From Kiritimatiellia bacterium (GTDB taxonomy: Bacteria; Verrucomicrobiota; Kiritimatiellia; RFP12; UBA1067): a DNA stretch of 9,790 bases. Every line of letters begins with the position of its first letter. Position 1 is the stretch's first letter. The translations under genes and the position numbers were made by a program. The stretch covers positions 1-9,790 of the forward strand of contig JAGDAE010000253.1 in NCBI GenBank assembly GCA_017959645.1, given 5' to 3'. This document shows, piece by piece, positions 1 to 6,834 of this stretch. Below the pieces are notes generated by a model. The model worked only from the letters and a program-made list of their open reading frames with translations, ran no database searches and was not told the DNA's origin.

Positions 1-438
1 GACGTCTGGAAGATCGACGAAGAGACGTATCCGTACCTGCGGACGCTCTTCAGCGCGTACGAGCTCTGGCTGAATGACGTCGGCATCACCGACGAACCGA
101 AACCGGAAGACATGCCGAAACCGGAAGACATGGTGGAGGGCATTCCGGCCGGCGTGCGGTACGTCTTCGGGATCGACCCCTCGATAGGCCCCGCTGATCT
201 CGCCGAGCCGCTGCTTGACGTCACGTTCGATGCGAACGGCAAGCCGGTCGTGAAGCTGCCGGCTTTAGTGAACACCGACGGCGTGACGGTGACGGTGCTG
301 GCCACCGAAGACCTTACGGGCTGGTCTGACGCGAAACTCGTCCCGATGGCGTACGACGCGTCGGACGGCACCTGGAAGCCCGCGATCGCCAAGCGTCCAC
401 CCAGATTGTTCTTCAAGTGGCGCATCTTGTTCGACTGA
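1..438 (+). CDS. GLUG-motif surface protein, C-terminal fragment
   Basis: The frame is open from the first base, so the gene begins left of the window; 145 residues and the TGA stop are visible. Residues 2-15 (VWKIDEETYPYLRT) match the end of a GLUG repeat, which typically reads W-x-I-x-x-x-x-YPYL; such repeats occur in secreted or cell-surface bacterial proteins. A short linker follows with PKPEDM twice (residues 33-44). Residues about 48-145 form a compact, probably beta-rich domain (YVFGIDPSIGPADLAEPLL, then KLPALVNTDGVTVTVLATED) ending in FFKWRILFD. From memory, similar C-terminal modules with an FFKW/R ending recur on large surface proteins of Lentisphaerae/Kiritimatiellae-like bacteria, where they may be a sorting or anchoring tail; that role is inference. 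The natural start, signal peptide and number of repeats lie outside the window. The exact substrate or partner is unknown. Confidence 0.75.
   Translation, partial: DVWKIDEETYPYLRTLFSAYELWLNDVGITDEPKPEDMPKPEDMVEGIPAGVRYVFGIDPSIGPADLAEPLLDVTFDANGKPVVKLPALVNTDGVTVTVLATEDLTGWSDAKLVPMAYDASDGTWKPAIAKRPPRLFFKWRILFD
97..132 (+). repeat. 18-bp tandem repeat, two perfect copies
   Basis: The unit CCGAAACCGGAAGACATG occurs twice back to back (97-114 and 115-132) inside the GLUG-protein gene. It encodes PKPEDM twice in frame, in the linker between the last GLUG repeat and the C-terminal domain. The perfect match at every base points to recent slippage or duplication. Confidence 0.9.
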
Positions 439-614
439 TGAGCCGGACAGGTCTGCGAGTTCGCCTGCTCGGGCGTACAGGCGGCCAAGGCGCTGACCGT
501 AGTTCCGTCGCCGCGGCAATCCGCAAAGTGCGTCCGGCCGCGCCCCATCCGCTTTTCGCCGGCTTCGCCAAAGCCGCGCTGGCGGCCCGCCGCGCGCGAA
601 GCGCAGAATTTTGA
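438..614 (+). pseudogene. decayed, internally deleted copy of the carB 5' end
   Basis: This stretch aligns to the start of carB in the same window. Bases 438-455 pair with 3652-3669, beginning at the carB ATG (13 of 18 identical; MSRTGL against MKRTDL). Bases 453-496 pair with 3717-3760 (40 of 44 identical). Bases 491-537 pair with 3851-3897/8 (40 of 47 identical plus one missing base; VAAAIRKVRP against VAAVIRKERP). Two blocks are missing: 50 bp between CTG repeats and 96 bp between CGCTGA repeats. With the 1-bp loss the total is 147 bp, so the reading frame returns after a shifted middle. An open frame of 58 codons runs from ATG 438, which overlaps the preceding stop as TGATG, to TGA 612-614. 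Past about 545 the alignment is too weak to call. It lacks any complete ATP-grasp element and cannot be a working CarB. Whether a small protein is made is unknown. Confidence 0.75.
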
Positions 615-620
615 TATAAT
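612..620 (+). promoter_or_regulatory. extended -10 promoter of trkAH (TGATATAAT)
   Basis: TG-A-TATAAT is a perfect extended -10 box. No convincing -35 box is present at 16-18 bp spacing, where the sequence is GC-rich (CGCGCG); an extended -10 can work without one. Transcription would begin near 626-628, giving a leader of about 12-14 nt before the trkA ATG. The same nine bases sit before the SLC12-type gene at 6832-6840. Confidence 0.7.
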
Positions 621-624
621 ATGT

Positions 625-639
625 GGCGGAAAGCCCGCC
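625..639 (+). promoter_or_regulatory. hairpin abutting the trkA start codon
   Basis: GGCGG (625-629) and CCGCC (635-639) form a perfect 5-bp stem around the loop AAAGC, ending one base before the ATG at 640. No clear Shine-Dalgarno sequence is present. If transcription starts upstream of 625 the stem would lie in the leader; from the predicted start near 627 it would be partly truncated. A role in translation control is inference. Confidence 0.35.
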
Positions 640-2067
640 ATGACCATATTCATAATAGGCGCCGGATTCACCGGCATGCAGCTCGCCGCGACGCTTGTGC
701 TGGAACGCAACAAGGTCGTGCTCGTCGACAACGACCCCGAAAAAGTCCGCCGCGCAAGCGACGCGATCGACTGCACCGTGCTCGAGGCGGACGGCAACAG
801 CATCGAGGTTCTCAAGCGGGCCGGAATCGCTTCGGCGAACGCCTTCGTCGCCCTAACCGGCGATGACGAAGTCAACATGATCGCGTGCCAGATCGTCGAT
901 TCCGCCTGCCCCGGAATACTCAAGATCGCGCGCGTGCGCAACTATGCCTACTATTCGGCCGTGGACGCCGCGAGCCGCCGCAAGCGGATGGCGGGCAAGG
1001 ACGCGATCAGGGCGATGTACGGCATGGACGCGATGGTCAATCCCGACGTCGAGGCGGCCGGGGCGATACTCCGTGCGATCGAATACGGCGCCGTCGGCAA
1101 CGTAATCGACCTCAAGGACGGCTACGTGCTGGCCACGCTCGGCGTCGGAAACGGCAGCGTCCTGGCCGGCCGCCGCATGCGAGAGCTGTCCGCCATCGAC
1201 GGCTGGGACCATCTCGTCGCTTTCGCCGAACAGGAAACCGGTGCGCGGATACCGCGGGGCGACACCATGATATCCGCCGGCGACACGCTCGGGGTCGTGT
1301 CGCGCTCAGGCGATGTCGCCAAGGCCGCGCAGCTGGCCAAGACCGCGCGCGAAACGTTCCAGAGAATCGTCATCTTCGGCACCGGCCGCGTCGGAACCAT
1401 GCTCATACCGCTCGTCGCGGAACGGCAGAGCGCGACATTGTGGCAGACGCTTTTCGACGGCAGACAGAACCGACGCGAAATCATAGTGGTCGACCGCAAC
1501 GCGGCCAAGTGCCACGAAATCGCCGGACGGCATCCGGGCGTGCGCGTTCTTTGCGGCGACATAACCGACGAGACCTTCATGAACGAAGAGGATCTTTATT
1601 CGTGCGACCTGATAGTGGCGGCTTCCGGCAACTACGAACTGAACATGGTCACCGCCGCATACATGAAGTCCAAAGGCGCCAGCAAGGCGATCGCGCTGAC
1701 CGCAAGCACGGCTTACGGCGCCGTCGCCAGAAAACTCGGCATCGACGTCGCCGTTCCGATGCGCGGGACCGTCGTGGACAGCATCATGAGCCATCTGCGC
1801 GGACGCAACGTGTCGGCCATCCACTCCGTGTGCGACCGGAGTTTCGAGATCGTCGAGGGCGACATTTCGGACAAAAGCAGGTTCGCCGGCAAGAAGTTGC
1901 GCGAACTAGGCGAGCTGGACGGAGAGTTTCTTCTGCTGCTGGCGAAAGACTCCGGGGGCATGACGGCGATACCAAACGGTGAAACGGCTCTCGAGGCGGG
2001 TTCGCACGTCGTGCTGATCGCAAGATCGGAAAACACGGAACTCCTCGCCAGGATATGCGGGAAATAG
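640..2067 (+). CDS. trkA: Trk potassium uptake system regulatory subunit TrkA
   Basis: This 475-residue cytoplasmic protein has the duplicated architecture of TrkA: RCK-N (about 1-130), RCK-C (about 150-225), a second RCK-N (about 242-375) and a second RCK-C (about 395-475). Nucleotide-binding signatures are visible: GAGFTG (7-12) with the acidic end of strand 2 at D30, and GTGRVG (247-252) with D285. In the known family, TrkA forms a ring on the cytosolic face of TrkH and gates K+ flow in response to bound NAD(H) or adenine nucleotides. The length is close to the usual 450-460. The second Rossmann fold carries a longer segment than usual between GTGRVG and D285 (34 residues rather than about 20), and the first has a basic stretch (SRRKRMAGK). 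ATG 640 is chosen because the Rossmann strand MTIFIIGAG begins right there. trkH follows after 9 bp, so the two are almost certainly one operon, driven by the -10 box at 612-620. Confidence 0.95.
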   Translation: MTIFIIGAGFTGMQLAATLVLERNKVVLVDNDPEKVRRASDAIDCTVLEADGNSIEVLKRAGIASANAFVALTGDDEVNMIACQIVDSACPGILKIARVRNYAYYSAVDAASRRKRMAGKDAIRAMYGMDAMVNPDVEAAGAILRAIEYGAVGNVIDLKDGYVLATLGVGNGSVLAGRRMRELSAIDGWDHLVAFAEQETGARIPRGDTMISAGDTLGVVSRSGDVAKAAQLAKTARETFQRIVIFGTGRVGTMLIPLVAERQSATLWQTLFDGRQNRREIIVVDRNAAKCHEIAGRHPGVRVLCGDITDETFMNEEDLYSCDLIVAASGNYELNMVTAAYMKSKGASKAIALTASTAYGAVARKLGIDVAVPMRGTVVDSIMSHLRGRNVSAIHSVCDRSFEIVEGDISDKSRFAGKKLRELGELDGEFLLLLAKDSGGMTAIPNGETALEAGSHVVLIARSENTELLARICGK

Positions 2068-2070
2068 GGG
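2066..2070 (+). promoter_or_regulatory. ribosome binding site of trkH
   Basis: AGGGG overlaps the trkA stop codon (TAG 2065-2067) and lies 6 nt before the trkH ATG at 2077. It is the only gene start in the window with a recognisable Shine-Dalgarno-like sequence, which fits an internal operon gene that needs re-initiation. It supports ATG 2077 as the start. Confidence 0.55.
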
Positions 2071-2076
2071 CGAGCC

Positions 2077-3537
2077 ATGCTGCTCTCGATACTCAGGATT
2101 CTTGCATACGTCCTCGGCATTGCCGGCTCCGCCTTCCTTCTTCCGCTGGCGGTGGCGATAGCCGATTCGGACCGGAGAATGGCGCTTGCGTTCCTGGTCC
2201 CGCTTCTCGCCGGGTGGTCCGCGGCGATGGCTTTCTGGTTCGCGGTGCGAAAACATCCCAAAGTGTTCGACGTAAAGAGCGCGTTCGGCGTCGTCGGGCT
2301 GATCTGGGTGGCGATATGCATTTTCGGAGCCGTTCCCCTTCACTTCAGCGGCGCGTTCCCCTCATTCTCCGATGCCATGTTCGAAAGCGTGAGCGGCTTC
2401 ACCACGACTGGCGCATCGGTGCTTGGCGACGTTGAGACGCTGCCGCGAAGCGTAAACCTGTGGAGGTGCGAGACCCATTGGCTCGGCGGCATGGGAATCA
2501 TCGCGCTGGCGGTCGCGCTCATTCCGCTTCTGGGCATAGGCGGCTTCCGGCTCATAAAGGCCGAAACGACCGGCCCGGACAAGGAAAAACTCACCTCCTT
2601 CATAGCAAACACGGCCAAATCGCTCTGGATGATTTACGTCGTGCTCACCGCTCTCCAGACGGCGCTGCTCCACCTTGCCGGCATGGGCTGGACCGATTCT
2701 CTGGCGCATGCGTTTTCGACCATGGGCACCGGCGGGTTCTCCACGCGCAATGCGAGCGTCGGCGCATTCGGGCTGCCGGCAGCAGAATGGATATGCACGG
2801 CATTCATGCTGGCCGCTTCGGTCAACTTCGCCCTCTACTACAGGATATCCACGGGACGAATCCGCGACGTGGCGGCGGATTCGGAACTCCGCGCGGTCGC
2901 GGCGATCGTGCTCGTTTCCGCCGCCGTCACGACGCTGCTGGAGTCGAATTCCGCCACCGCCGCTTCCAGAACCCTCCGCGAAGTCTGTTTCCAGATATCG
3001 TCCGTGGTTTCCACCACGGGTTTCATGACGGCGGACTACACGCAGTGGCGGCCGCCGTCGCAGGTGGCGATTCTTCTACTGTTTTTCATCGGCGGCTGCT
3101 CCGGCTCCACGGCCGGCGGCATAAAAGTAATCCGATGGACGATTCTTGCGAAAGAAATCGGAAACGAGATGCGGCGCATAGTCCACCCGCACCAGGTGTT
3201 CACTCTGCGCATAAACGGAAAGTCCGGATACGAATCGTTCATACCCGTCGTGTCTTCTTTCGTCCTGACGTACTTCATCCTTGTGATTTCCACTACGTTC
3301 GCAGGCGCGATCGCCGGTCTCGACATCTTCACGTCCTTTACGGCCGCCGCGAGCATGGTCGGGAACGTAGGGCCTGCTTTCGGGCAGCTTGGCCCTTCGG
3401 CGAACTGCGGGTTCCTTCCCGCGGCCCTCAAATGGTGGTACTGCTTCGCAATGCTGGCCGGACGTCTGGAAATATACACGTTCCTGATCATGATCGCCCG
3501 GATCTGCCATATCTCCGGCGCACGTGCGTCGGCTTGA
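2077..3537 (+). CDS. trkH: Trk potassium uptake membrane subunit TrkH
   Basis: This 486-residue integral membrane protein has the length of E. coli TrkH (about 483). Its four pore-loop repeats, each with the selectivity-filter glycine, are all visible: SGFTTTGAS (106-114), STMGTGGFS (214-222), SVVSTTGFM (309-317) and GNVGPAFG (429-436). These, together with multiple hydrophobic helices from the N-terminus (LLSILRILAYVLGIAGSAF) to the end, identify the SKT superfamily K+-conducting subunit of the inner membrane. TrkH imports K+ and is gated by the TrkA ring encoded immediately upstream; having both subunits makes the transporter complete. The KtrB branch is an alternative, but pairing with a two-RCK TrkA favours TrkH. 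No internal stop, frameshift or lost filter glycine is seen. Transcription is probably shared with trkA and may end at the hairpins in 3550-3605. Confidence 0.95.
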   Translation: MLLSILRILAYVLGIAGSAFLLPLAVAIADSDRRMALAFLVPLLAGWSAAMAFWFAVRKHPKVFDVKSAFGVVGLIWVAICIFGAVPLHFSGAFPSFSDAMFESVSGFTTTGASVLGDVETLPRSVNLWRCETHWLGGMGIIALAVALIPLLGIGGFRLIKAETTGPDKEKLTSFIANTAKSLWMIYVVLTALQTALLHLAGMGWTDSLAHAFSTMGTGGFSTRNASVGAFGLPAAEWICTAFMLAASVNFALYYRISTGRIRDVAADSELRAVAAIVLVSAAVTTLLESNSATAASRTLREVCFQISSVVSTTGFMTADYTQWRPPSQVAILLLFFIGGCSGSTAGGIKVIRWTILAKEIGNEMRRIVHPHQVFTLRINGKSGYESFIPVVSSFVLTYFILVISTTFAGAIAGLDIFTSFTAAASMVGNVGPAFGQLGPSANCGFLPAALKWWYCFAMLAGRLEIYTFLIMIARICHISGARASA

Positions 3538-3549
3538 AGATTGTCAAAC

Positions 3550-3605
3550 GTCTGTAATGCGGAAACCGCAGACATTACATGACGTGTAATGAATGCGTCT
3601 GTTTT
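3550..3605 (+). terminator. overlapping hairpins followed by T run, likely trkAH terminator
   Basis: Two exclusive folds share the segment CATTAC (3573-3578). Fold A pairs GTAATGCGG (3554-3562) with CCG (3566-3568) and CATTAC (3573-3578), leaving CAGA as a bulge; a variant pairs TGCGG with CCGCA around AAA. Fold B pairs CATTACA (3573-3579) with TGTAATG (3585-3591) around a 5-nt loop, and CAGA (3569-3572) can add pairs with TCTG (3598-3601), just before TTTT (3602-3605). A second T run lies at 3612-3616. The position right after trkH fits a terminator. The stems contain A/T pairs and bulges, so strength is uncertain. The remaining gap up to 3651 holds the probable carB promoter. Confidence 0.4.
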
Positions 3606-3633
3606 GCCGCGTTTTTCGCATTGGCATGGGATG

Positions 3634-3642
3634 TGCTACGGT
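3634..3642 (+). promoter_or_regulatory. probable extended -10 promoter of carB
   Basis: TGCTACGGT resembles an extended -10 (TG, one base, then TACGGT, 3 of 6 to TATAAT) and ends 9 nt before the chosen carB ATG at 3652. The -35 region (TTTCGC at 3614-3619, 17 bp upstream) is poor. The spacing to the start codon matches the stronger TATAAT boxes before trkA and the SLC12-type gene, which is the main reason to propose it. Confidence 0.35.
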
Positions 3643-3651
3643 ATCGCCGGT

Positions 3652-6600
3652 ATGAAGCGTACAGACCTGAAGAAGATTCTAATCATCGGCTCCGGACCAA
3701 TTGTGATCGGCCAAGGCTGCGAGTTCGACTACTCGGGCGTACAGGCGGTAAAGGCGCTGAGGAAGGAAGGCTACGAGATTGTCCTCGTCAATTCGAATCC
3801 TGCGACGGTGATGACCGATCCGGAAATGGCGGAGGCGACCTACATCGAACCGCTGACTGTAGATTCCGTCGCCGCCGTCATACGCAAGGAGCGTCCGGAA
3901 GCGCTCCTGCCCACTCTCGGCGGGCAGACCGCTCTCAACGTTGCCACGGGGCTCGCAAAGTCCGGCATCCTCGAGGAATTCGGGGTTGAAACGATTGGAG
4001 CCGACGCCGAGGCGATAGCCCGCGCCGAAGACCGCAATCTCTTCAAGTCGGCGATGTCCGAACTCGGGCTCGACATGCCGAAGTCGGGAAGCGCCCATTC
4101 GCTGAAGGAGGCGGAGGCGATAGCAAAGGCGATCGGCCTGTGCGGAGGCGCGAAGCCGCGTCCGGCGATAATCCGTCCCGGCTTTACGCTCGGCGGAACC
4201 GGCGGCGGCATAGCACACGACGCGGAAGAGTTCCGCACGATTGTCGCGCGCGGTCTCGAAGCCTCGCTCAACCACGAGGTGCTTATCGAGGAATCTCTCG
4301 CCGGATGGAAAGAGTTCGAGATGGAAGTGATGCGCGACAAGGCTGGAAACGCGGTAATCGTCTGCTCCATCGAAAACATGGACCCGATGGGCGTCCACAC
4401 GGGCGACTCCATCACCGTCGCGCCGATACAGACGCTCACCGACCGCGAATACCAGGCGATGCGCGACGATTCCATCCGCGTGCTGGAGAAAATCGGCATA
4501 GAAACGGGAGGTTCGAACGTGCAGTGGGCGGTCAACCCCGCGACAGGGCGCCGCGTGATTATCGAGATGAATCCCCGCGTCTCGCGCTCGTCGGCGCTCG
4601 CGTCGAAAGCGACCGGCTTCCCGATCGCGAAAATCGCCGCCCTTCTCGCCGTCGGCTACACTCTCGACGAACTGCGCAACGACATCACGAAGGCGACGCC
4701 ATCGTGTTTCGAACCGGCGCTCGACTATGTCGTCGTCAAAATCCCGCGCTTCGCGTTCGAGAAATTCCCCGGCGCCGACCGGAAGCTCGGAACGCAGATG
4801 AAATCGGTGGGCGAGGCGATGGCGATCGGCCGCACATTCAAACAGGCATACCTCAAGGCGGTGCGCTCGCTCGAAGCTCCGCTTGCCGGACACGACACCG
4901 ATTCTTTCGATCCATGGTTCAAGACCCAGCTGGAAGAAATCGAGGCCTTCCGCAGATTCCTTTCTTCGAATGCGTTGAATCCGGCGATTCTGCGGCAGGC
5001 GAAGGCATTCGGCTTCAGCGACAAGGAAATCGCCGCCGCGGCCGGATCGGACGAAAACGCGATCCGCGCGGCCAGGCTCGAACTCGGCATACGGCCGCAG
5101 TTCGGCGAGGTCGACACCTGCGCTGGCGAATTCGAAGCCGCGACCCCGTACTACTACAGCTACGACCCGGCCGAACCGGCAGCCGCCACAGAGAAAACCG
5201 CTTCCGGAACCGCTCCGGAATCCCCAGCCGGCGGAAGCGCCAGGCGGAAGATAATGATTCTCGGCGGGGGACCGAACCGCATCGGCCAGGGAATCGAATT
5301 CGACTGGTGCTGCTGCCATGCGGCGTTCGCGCTGCGCAGTCTCGGACACGAAGTCGTGATGGTGAATTCCAATCCCGAGACCGTCTCCACCGATTACGAC
5401 ACCTCCGACCGGCTCTATTTCGAACCGCTGACGTTTGAAGACGTGATGGAGATATACGAACGCGAGAAATGCGACGGAGCGATCGTGCAATTCGGCGGCC
5501 AGACGCCGCTCAACCTCGCCGAACGGCTGGAAGCGGCAGGCGTCAAGATTCTCGGCACCTCGCCGCGCGACATCGCCATCGCCGAAGACCGCGACAGCTT
5601 CCGCGCGCTCGTCGAAGAGCTCGGCGTCCGCCAGCCGCCGAGCGGCATTGCGCATTCGGTCGCCGACGCGCTCGAAATCGCGGAAAAGATCGGCTATCCG
5701 GTGCTCGTCAGGCCGTCGTTCGTGCTCGGCGGACGCGGGATGGCGATATGCTACCGCGAAGACCGCCTCAGGGAATATGTCGAAGAGGCGGTGAAAATCT
5801 CCGAGGGGCGGGCTATTCTGATCGACAAGTTTCTCACTCGCGCGACCGAACTGGATGTCGACTGCATCTGCGACGGCGAAAAAACCGTCGTCGGCGCGAT
5901 TCTGGAACACATCGAGGCGGCAGGCTGCCACTCCGGCGACGCGGCCGCAGTCACGCCGCCAATTTCGCTTTCGGAAAAAACGATCGCCGAAGTCGGACGG
6001 ATTGCGGAAAATTTCGCCGAAAAACTTCACGTGAACGGTCTCATGAACATCCAGCTCGCGGTCAAAGACGGGGAGATATGGATGATCGAGGTGAATCCTC
6101 GCGCATCGCGCACGGTTCCTTTCGTCTCGAAGGCGATCGGCCGGTCGCTCGCCGGCGCGGCCGCGAAAGCCATGGCGGGCGAAAAGCTGGATTGGCAGGA
6201 ATCAAAACCAGGCTATTTTTGCGCGAAGGAAGCGGTATTCCCGTTCGTGAAATTCCCCGGCGCCGACATAACCCTGACGCCGGAAATGAAATCGACCGGC
6301 GAAGTCATGGCATTCGGACACGACGCGGCGACGGCATACTGGAAGAGCCAGACCGCCGCCGGGAGCCCCTTGCCGCTTCCCGGGCACGGCGGCATAATGC
6401 TCTCGGTCAGAGACGAAGACAAAGAAGAGACGATTCGCCTCGCGAGAATCCTGGACGCTCTCGGCTTCGAAATATGGGCGACGAGGGGAACTTCGACCGC
6501 GCTCTGGAAAGCCGGCGTCGAATCGAACGCGCTCTACAGGATTCCGCTCGGCAGTCCCAACGCGCTCGATCTCATCGCCCGCGGCAAAGTCAAATGGGTG

Positions 6601-6834
6601 GTCAACACGCGCGAGGATGCGGAAATGTCTGCCCACGACAGTCTCAAAATCCGCACCGCCGCCACGCTTGCCGGCATCCCGGTCACGACGACGCTGGCAG
6701 GTTTCGCCGAGGCCGTACGCGGAATCAGCGCGATTTCATCCGCCCCGCCGTCACCGCCGCTCTCGCTACAGCAGTGGCATGGCACATCGCGCGGTTTTTC
6801 GGAAAATTGCCCGCACACGGCCCCGAAAATGTGA
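3652..6834 (+). CDS. carB: carbamoyl phosphate synthetase large subunit
   Basis: CarB makes carbamoyl phosphate from bicarbonate, two ATP and ammonia supplied by the CarA glutaminase, feeding pyrimidine and arginine synthesis in the cytoplasm. The 1060 residues show the full order: carboxyphosphate ATP-grasp half (about 1-405, GSGPIVIGQG at 13-22), oligomerisation region (about 406-505), second ATP-grasp half (from about 532, GGGPNRIGQG at 538-547) and MGS-like allosteric domain (about 910-1023). Metal-ATP residues are kept in both halves (Q291/E305/N307 and Q801/E813/N815), as are residues matching the E. coli K+ site (E221, D244). ATG 3652 is chosen because MKRTDLKKILIIGSGP is the canonical N-terminus; an in-frame ATG 63 bp upstream would add unconserved residues and overlap the promoter. 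Odd points: a longer Ala/Thr/Pro-rich linker between the halves, a shortened oligomerisation region, and about 37 unconserved residues at the C-terminus. No carA is nearby. Confidence 0.96.
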   Translation: MKRTDLKKILIIGSGPIVIGQGCEFDYSGVQAVKALRKEGYEIVLVNSNPATVMTDPEMAEATYIEPLTVDSVAAVIRKERPEALLPTLGGQTALNVATGLAKSGILEEFGVETIGADAEAIARAEDRNLFKSAMSELGLDMPKSGSAHSLKEAEAIAKAIGLCGGAKPRPAIIRPGFTLGGTGGGIAHDAEEFRTIVARGLEASLNHEVLIEESLAGWKEFEMEVMRDKAGNAVIVCSIENMDPMGVHTGDSITVAPIQTLTDREYQAMRDDSIRVLEKIGIETGGSNVQWAVNPATGRRVIIEMNPRVSRSSALASKATGFPIAKIAALLAVGYTLDELRNDITKATPSCFEPALDYVVVKIPRFAFEKFPGADRKLGTQMKSVGEAMAIGRTFKQAYLKAVRSLEAPLAGHDTDSFDPWFKTQLEEIEAFRRFLSSNALNPAILRQAKAFGFSDKEIAAAAGSDENAIRAARLELGIRPQFGEVDTCAGEFEAATPYYYSYDPAEPAAATEKTASGTAPESPAGGSARRKIMILGGGPNRIGQGIEFDWCCCHAAFALRSLGHEVVMVNSNPETVSTDYDTSDRLYFEPLTFEDVMEIYEREKCDGAIVQFGGQTPLNLAERLEAAGVKILGTSPRDIAIAEDRDSFRALVEELGVRQPPSGIAHSVADALEIAEKIGYPVLVRPSFVLGGRGMAICYREDRLREYVEEAVKISEGRAILIDKFLTRATELDVDCICDGEKTVVGAILEHIEAAGCHSGDAAAVTPPISLSEKTIAEVGRIAENFAEKLHVNGLMNIQLAVKDGEIWMIEVNPRASRTVPFVSKAIGRSLAGAAAKAMAGEKLDWQESKPGYFCAKEAVFPFVKFPGADITLTPEMKSTGEVMAFGHDAATAYWKSQTAAGSPLPLPGHGGIMLSVRDEDKEETIRLARILDALGFEIWATRGTSTALWKAGVESNALYRIPLGSPNALDLIARGKVKWVVNTREDAEMSAHDSLKIRTAATLAGIPVTTTLAGFAEAVRGISAISSAPPSPPLSLQQWHGTSRGFSENCPHTAPKM

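Noticed and set aside
560..577. CGGCTT/AAGCCG stem as a terminator of the surface-protein gene
   Set aside because: It is only 6 bp with a 5-nt loop and no following T run, so it is not distinguishable from chance in GC-rich sequence.
3589..3651. In-frame upstream ATG that would lengthen CarB by 21 residues
   Set aside because: The added residues are not CarB-like, the codon lies in the hairpin region, and the canonical N-terminus MKRTDLKK begins at 3652.
3679..6030. A 783-codon open frame on the minus strand across carB
   Set aside because: It is antisense to a strongly conserved CarB. Long stop-free antisense frames are common in GC-rich genes, and its translation (Arg/His/Phe-rich, no domain) looks like a shadow.
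3652..6834. Similarity between the two halves of carB as a possible recent repeat
   Set aside because: The internal duplication is ancient and shared by all CarB proteins; the halves are clearly diverged here, unlike the match of 438-537 to the first half.
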